Of a stretch of DNA of 9,381 nt, positions 5,552-9,381 are shown piece after piece. Position numbers and translations under genes: made by a program. Each line of letters starts with the position of its first letter. Position 1 is the stretch's first letter. Source of the DNA: Methanomicrobiales archaeon (GTDB taxonomy: Archaea; Halobacteriota; Methanomicrobia; Methanomicrobiales; Methanoculleaceae); assembly GCA_019136335.1 (NCBI GenBank), contig JAGVUK010000172.1, forward strand, positions 1 through 9,381, written 5' to 3'. Under the pieces are notes generated by a model. It was not told where the DNA came from. It worked only from the letters and a program-made list of their open reading frames with translations, and ran no database searches.

Positions 5552-5693
5552 CCGGATAGATCGGGAACAACCGGTCCCCCCACGTGCGCGTGACGCCACA
5601 GGGGACGGCCTGCGACGGGGTCCGGGCCGCACCCCGGGCGCTTACGCCGTCCCGGTCCACCCTCCCTCAAAGGTTAATAGCACCGGAGCGGAA

Positions 5694-5701
5694 GTATATG
5701 T
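5694..5701 (+). promoter_or_regulatory. TATA box of lysS
   Basis: GTATATGT, preceded by GCGGAA as a likely TFB-recognition element. The expected start is near 5722-5724, giving a leader of about 80 bases. Unlike the other promoters in the window this transcript has a real 5' untranslated region, and a GGAG ribosome site at 5789-5792. Confidence 0.6.
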
Positions 5702-5803
5702 AGGATTTATCAATGAGATTGCAGCCCCGTCTCCCCGGAAAAGCGGCGAACCCGGTTCTGGAGTGCAGGGGCGGGCGCGAGGACGAATGGAGCTGTTTAC
5801 ACA

Positions 5804-7330
5804 ATGAGCGATATGGATCATCTCTGTTTTGACCCAACAAAGATCGATAAACTACAGGATCTGCGCGAGCGCGGGGTGACGGTATACCCCTACACCTTTG
5901 AGCGCAGGGATACCGTCGGAGAGATCAAGGAACGGTTCTCCGGGATTGGGCACGAGAAGAGCGCTGAAGAAGTCAGCACCGCGGGCAGGATCTATGTTGT
6001 CCGCGAGCACGGCAAGACGATCTTTGCGGACATGGGGGACGCGGACGGCAGGATACAGCTCTACCTCCGCAAAAACGACCTCGGCGATGAGCAGTTCGAC
6101 CTCTTCCGGCAGTACGTCGACGCCGGGGACATCATCGGCGTCGTCGGCCACGTCTTCCGGACGAAGATGGGGGAGATCACCATCTGGGTCGACCGGTTCG
6201 AGCTCCTCGCAAAATCGGTCTGCCCCCTCCCGGAGAAGTTCCACGGCCTCAAGAACGTCGAGACCCGCTACCGGCAGCGCTACCTCGACCTGATCATGAA
6301 CGAGGAGAGCCGCGAGACGTTCCGGACCCGGAGCAGGATCATATCGCTCCTGCGGCAGTTCCTCTTCGAGCGGGACTACCTGGAGTTCGAGACGCCGACC
6401 CTGCAACCGGTCTACGGCGGCGCGAACGCCCGGCCGTTCACCACCCACCACAACGCCCTCGACCAGAAGCTCTACCTCCGGATTGCGCCGGAACTCTACC
6501 TCAAGCGCCTTGTCGTCGGCGGTTTCGAGAAGGTCTTTGAGATCGCGAAGAACTTCAGGAACGAGGACATCGACACCAACCACAACCCCGAGTTCTCGAT
6601 GGTCGAGATCTACGAGGCCTACCGGGACTACAACGACATGATGGACCTCACCGAGGAGATCCTCTCCTACCTCGCAGAGAAGGTGCGCGGGAGCGCGACC
6701 GTCCCGTTTGCGGGGCACGACCTGGACTTCACCCGCCCCTGGCGCCGCCTCTCGATGGAGGAGGCGGTGCAGGAGTATGGCGGCATCGACGTCCGGGCTC
6801 ACACCGTCGAGGAACTCCGCGCGTTCGCCCGGGAGCACGGTGTCGAGGGCTGCGAGAGCGCCACGACCCGGGGCGAGTACCTGGTCCTCTTCTTCGAGCA
6901 CTTCGGCGAGAAGCAGCTCATCCAGCCGACGTTCGTCTACGACTTCCCCATCGAGAACTCGCCGCTTGCAAAGAAGCACCGGACGAAGGAGGGAATGACG
7001 GAGCGGTTCGAGCTCTTCATCGCCGGGATGGAGATGGCGAACGGCTTCTCGGAGTTAAACGACCCCCTCGACCAGAAGGCCCGGCTCGAACTCCAGGACG
7101 CCAGGCGCCGCCGGGGCGACCTTGAGGCGCAGATGATCGACTACGACTTCATCAACGCGCTCGGCTACGGTATGCCCCCGACGGGCGGCGTCGGGATCGG
7201 GATCGACCGCCTGGTGATGCTCCTCACGGGGAAGGACTCGATCAAGGAGGTGCTCCTCTTCCCGCAGATGAAGACCGCTGTTGTGGGACCAAACGGGGGA
7301 GAACCCGGGCAGGACGGCAGCGAGGAGTAA
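5804..7330 (+). CDS. lysS: Lysyl-tRNA synthetase, class II
   Basis: Charges tRNA-Lys with lysine in the cytoplasm. The 508 residues form a complete class II enzyme: an N-terminal OB-fold anticodon-binding domain (about 55-150, including TAGRIYVVREHGKTIFADMG and GVVGHVFRTKMGEITIWV), a linker with RYRQRYLDLI, motif 1 in the RSRIISLLRQFLF helix and following strand, motif 2 FRNED (251-255) followed by HNPEFSMVEIYEAY, and motif 3 GVGIGIDRL (462-470) with the ATP-binding Arg469. The lysine-pocket stretch GMEMANGFSELNDP is intact. The C-terminal tail after LLFPQMK is longer and more polar than usual (to GSEE). Many euryarchaea instead use the unrelated class I enzyme LysK, so a bacterial-type enzyme here suggests old transfer. 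The start is supported by GGAG 11 bases upstream; the in-frame ATG at 5813 is an alternative. Confidence 0.97.
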   Translation: MSDMDHLCFDPTKIDKLQDLRERGVTVYPYTFERRDTVGEIKERFSGIGHEKSAEEVSTAGRIYVVREHGKTIFADMGDADGRIQLYLRKNDLGDEQFDLFRQYVDAGDIIGVVGHVFRTKMGEITIWVDRFELLAKSVCPLPEKFHGLKNVETRYRQRYLDLIMNEESRETFRTRSRIISLLRQFLFERDYLEFETPTLQPVYGGANARPFTTHHNALDQKLYLRIAPELYLKRLVVGGFEKVFEIAKNFRNEDIDTNHNPEFSMVEIYEAYRDYNDMMDLTEEILSYLAEKVRGSATVPFAGHDLDFTRPWRRLSMEEAVQEYGGIDVRAHTVEELRAFAREHGVEGCESATTRGEYLVLFFEHFGEKQLIQPTFVYDFPIENSPLAKKHRTKEGMTERFELFIAGMEMANGFSELNDPLDQKARLELQDARRRRGDLEAQMIDYDFINALGYGMPPTGGVGIGIDRLVMLLTGKDSIKEVLLFPQMKTAVVGPNGGEPGQDGSEE

Positions 7331-7350
7331 CCCCGCCGCCCTCGTTTCGT

Positions 7351-7545
7351 ATGAACGGACAGAACCGTGCCGCCATCCGCCCCGGTATGACGGTGGATAT
7401 CGTGCTCAAACGCGACCAGCGGACCGGGAAACGCACCCGGGGCGTTGTCGCCGAGATCCTGACGAACTCGTCGTTCCACCCGCACGGGATCAAGGTCCGG
7501 CTCCGGGATGGAGAGGTCGGGCGGGTGCAGGAGATCGTCGGGTGA
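7351..7545 (+). CDS. ywbE: YwbE family protein (DUF2196)
   Basis: A 64-residue basic protein that matches the YwbE family (named after the Bacillus subtilis gene) along its whole length. The family-typical start MNGQNR, the core VLKRDQRTGKRTRG (18-31), and the hallmark HPHGIKVRL (43-51) ending in GRVQEI are all present. Its function is not established; the short beta-rich, basic, KOW-like pattern suggests nucleic-acid or ribosome contact, but that is inference. It lies 20 bp after lysS on the same strand and is probably co-transcribed. No ribosome site lies in that gap; the nearest, GAGGAG at 7322-7327, is 23 bases from the ATG and overlaps the lysS stop. The start is nonetheless firm because of the conserved N-terminus. 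It converges with the histidine kinase gene, with 12 bp between stops. Confidence 0.92.
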   Translation: MNGQNRAAIRPGMTVDIVLKRDQRTGKRTRGVVAEILTNSSFHPHGIKVRLRDGEVGRVQEIVG

Positions 7546-7557
7546 GGAGAGCAGACC

Positions 7558-9381
7558 TCACCCGGCCTTCCGGAGGGTGAACCGGATGACCGTGCCGCAC
7601 TCCGGCCGGTCCTTCACCCGGTCTTCCGCCCATATCCTCCCCCCATAACGCTCGACGAGTGTCCGGCAGATGTAGAGCCCGAGACCGGCCCCGGCAGGTG
7701 ACCCCTCCCCTTTCCAGAAACGGCCGAAGAGGCCCTTCTTCACCGCATCGGGAATGCCGGGCCCGGTATCCTCGACAGAGACCGTGACCTCCTCCCCGTG
7801 CTCCTCGACCCGGACGGTGATCTCGACGTCCGGCCCGCCGAACTTCGCAGCGTTGCCGAGCAGGTTCAAAAAGACCTCGGGGAGGAGGTCGTCCGCGAGG
7901 ACGTCGACCGGGCGGCCCTCGTACCGGACCCGGGCCGCAAGATGGCCGGTCACCTGCGCCCGTATCACCCGGTCGAGGTCCACGCGCACCAGCGCCGCCC
8001 CGACCTCCCGGGCCTTCCGGAGGGTGGCGACGCGCCCGATGATCGACGAGCTCTGCTCGATACCTGAGAGCATCCTTTGCGCTATCTCCTGCCGCTCACC
8101 CTCGAGCACGTCGATCAGGAGCTGCGTATACCCGATGGCGATGGTGTTTGCGTTGTTGATGTCGTGAACCATGATATCCAGGAAGAGGTTCACCGTCTGG
8201 CCGGACTCCTCAAGTTCGGCCGTCCGCTCCCTGACCAGGTCCTCGAGCCGGGCATCGTACTGCCGTACAGCCTCCTCCGACTCACGGAGGCGCCGGATGT
8301 TCTCTTTGAGAGAGTCGACCATGATACCGATGCTCTCCGAGAGGCGGGCAAACTCGGTCCCCGTGGAGACCCGGATCCGGTGGTCGAGATCCCCGCCGGC
8401 GATCCGGTCGACGTCGTCGACGATCTCCTGCACCGGCCGGGTGATCCGCCGCGAGACCGGGACCGCGATGCAGCAGGCGGCAAGACTCGCGAAGAGAACG
8501 ATAACGGCGTGGCTGAACCGCACCTCCGCGATCCGGGCGTCGAGGGAAGCGGTGGTGTAGATCAGCCCGACGACCAGGCTCGTGTCCGAGGGGTTGCCGG
8601 GATCGGAGAGGTCGACGAAGATATACCGGGTGATGGTCCCGGCAGCCCCGTCCACCATCGTCCTGTCTTCCCTCTCTTCAAAGATCGCAACGGCGACCGG
8701 GTCCACCGACGTGGGCACGACCGGGCCTTCCAACCTGGTCACGTTGATGAACCGCCCGTAGCAGTCGTAGATCCGGACCTCTTTGAGCGTGGGGTTCAAC
8801 CGCATCAGGTCTTCCCGGAGGCGCCGGTAGTCCGGGGCGTAATGACCGGCTTCGGTCGCATTGCAGGCGAGCCCGAGCTCGAAGAGGTAGCGGTGGTCGG
8901 GAGAGGGCAGGTAGGCATACTTCCGCAATACCCCGCTTGCCGACTCCGCCACGACGCGATCCGCCACGAACGCATCGCCGAGCCGGATCTCCGTTATTCT
9001 GTCGTAAAAGGAGGGAAGTTTCCGGAAGTCGAGGCCGAAGTCCGGGGGGTAGGTGGTGTACTCGACGACGCCTGATTCGTTGATGATGTAGATGTCCATC
9101 TCCCCCCCGATCTCCTCCCGGACCCGGGCGAGATCCATGGCGCCCGGGTCTCTCCCGGCGCGCTCGTACTCGGCGAGGACCGGACCGAACCCCTCCGCCA
9201 TCCGGGAGTCCAGCGTGCCGTCGAAGAGTTTCAGCCCCGCATCCGTGAGACGCAGCGACTGGACAATGCTCTCCCCCGTCTGCTCCCGGAGCAGGGCATC
9301 CCCGGCGGTCATGGCCTCCTCGACCTCCCGGCAGTCCAGGACCGAGATCAGCCCGATCACGGGGAGCGTGATCAGGATCAT
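7558..9381 (-). CDS. Membrane sensor histidine kinase with HAMP domain, start at window edge
   Basis: Two-component sensor kinase, 607 residues visible. The order is a hydrophobic segment at the very start (1-15), a large extracellular sensor region (about 16-288, with IYIINESGVVEYTT at 97-110 reminiscent of Cache-type ligand domains), a second membrane helix (about 291-309), a HAMP linker (RRITRPVQEI then DRIAGGDLDHRI, 311-336), a coiled coil (367-393), the phosphoacceptor box with His406 in MVHDINNANT, and a HATPase domain: N-box Asn510, G1 DTGPGIP (538-544), F-box LFGRFWKG (551-558), G2 GAGLGLYI (564-571). All catalytic motifs are intact. The first ATG is the last codon of the window and is not preceded by the basic residues usual before a first membrane helix, so a few N-terminal codons probably lie outside. 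No response regulator is visible nearby, and the ligand is unknown. Confidence 0.93.
   Translation of the reverse strand: MILITLPVIGLISVLDCREVEEAMTAGDALLREQTGESIVQSLRLTDAGLKLFDGTLDSRMAEGFGPVLAEYERAGRDPGAMDLARVREEIGGEMDIYIINESGVVEYTTYPPDFGLDFRKLPSFYDRITEIRLGDAFVADRVVAESASGVLRKYAYLPSPDHRYLFELGLACNATEAGHYAPDYRRLREDLMRLNPTLKEVRIYDCYGRFINVTRLEGPVVPTSVDPVAVAIFEEREDRTMVDGAAGTITRYIFVDLSDPGNPSDTSLVVGLIYTTASLDARIAEVRFSHAVIVLFASLAACCIAVPVSRRITRPVQEIVDDVDRIAGGDLDHRIRVSTGTEFARLSESIGIMVDSLKENIRRLRESEEAVRQYDARLEDLVRERTAELEESGQTVNLFLDIMVHDINNANTIAIGYTQLLIDVLEGERQEIAQRMLSGIEQSSSIIGRVATLRKAREVGAALVRVDLDRVIRAQVTGHLAARVRYEGRPVDVLADDLLPEVFLNLLGNAAKFGGPDVEITVRVEEHGEEVTVSVEDTGPGIPDAVKKGLFGRFWKGEGSPAGAGLGLYICRTLVERYGGRIWAEDRVKDRPECGTVIRFTLRKAG

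Noticed and set aside
5465..5632. 56-residue N-terminal extension of the glycosylase
   Set aside because: The Arg/Pro-rich sequence is not family-like, it contains the TATA box, and it would run through the intergenic hairpin. The start at 5464 fits the family's normal length.
5713..5829. Short leader frame beginning MRLQPRLPGK and overlapping the lysS start
   Set aside because: Its ATG lies at or before the predicted transcript start, it has no ribosome site, and it overlaps lysS in another frame. No Lys run suggests attenuation.
5852..6979. 375-codon frame antisense to lysS
   Set aside because: Val/Leu/Glu/Asp-rich shadow frame lying wholly within a well-supported synthetase gene.
8077..9075. 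332-codon + strand frame antisense to the histidine kinase
   Set aside because: The kinase has intact motifs throughout. The opposite frame has composition typical of a GC-rich shadow and no recognisable domain.

Overview
The window looks like chromosome of a GC-rich methanogenic archaeon, most likely order Methanomicrobiales and probably close to Methanoculleus. The reasons are TATA-type promoters only a few bases from start codons (leaderless transcripts), a histidine kinase with the HDINNAN phosphoacceptor box familiar from methanogen kinases, and a gene mix (DUF1622 protein, YwbE-family protein, archaeal-style family 4 uracil-DNA glycosylase) typical of that group. The assignment comes from pattern recognition, not from a database search.

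Layout. Positions 1-226 are a non-coding control region ending in a TATA box. Positions 227-3297 hold a three-gene ABC importer operon on the + strand: lipoprotein solute receptor, FecCD/BtuC-type permease and ATPase. Family membership points to an iron-siderophore, heme, cobalamin or similar metal-chelate substrate. Positions 3298-4054 are a gene-free stretch of about 750 bp, rich in perfect hairpins, with an 18-bp direct repeat and a distant 10-bp inverted repeat near its ends. It is the least explained DNA in the window. A small DUF1622 membrane protein follows (4055-4387, +) with its own promoter.

Positions 4409-5464 (- strand) hold a two-gene unit: a family 4 uracil-DNA glycosylase followed 6 bp later by an Ap4A-hydrolase-type NUDIX protein. 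A divergent intergenic region of about 340 bp separates it from a class II lysyl-tRNA synthetase (5804-7330, +), which is followed closely by a YwbE-family small protein (7351-7545, +). The right end (7558-9381, -) is a membrane sensor histidine kinase cut by, or starting exactly at, the window edge.

How the parts may work together. The ABC genes form one importer. The glycosylase and NUDIX protein are both housekeeping enzymes acting on damaged or signalling nucleotides. Class II LysRS is the classic producer of Ap4A, so its divergent neighbour being an Ap4A-hydrolase-like NUDIX protein is suggestive. The most notable single-gene oddity is the glycosylase: the third of the four usual iron-sulfur cysteines is a histidine (His92). 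I see no defence system, CRISPR array, tRNA, rRNA or complete transposon. The hairpin-rich spacer at 3346-3927 is the best candidate for something undescribed.
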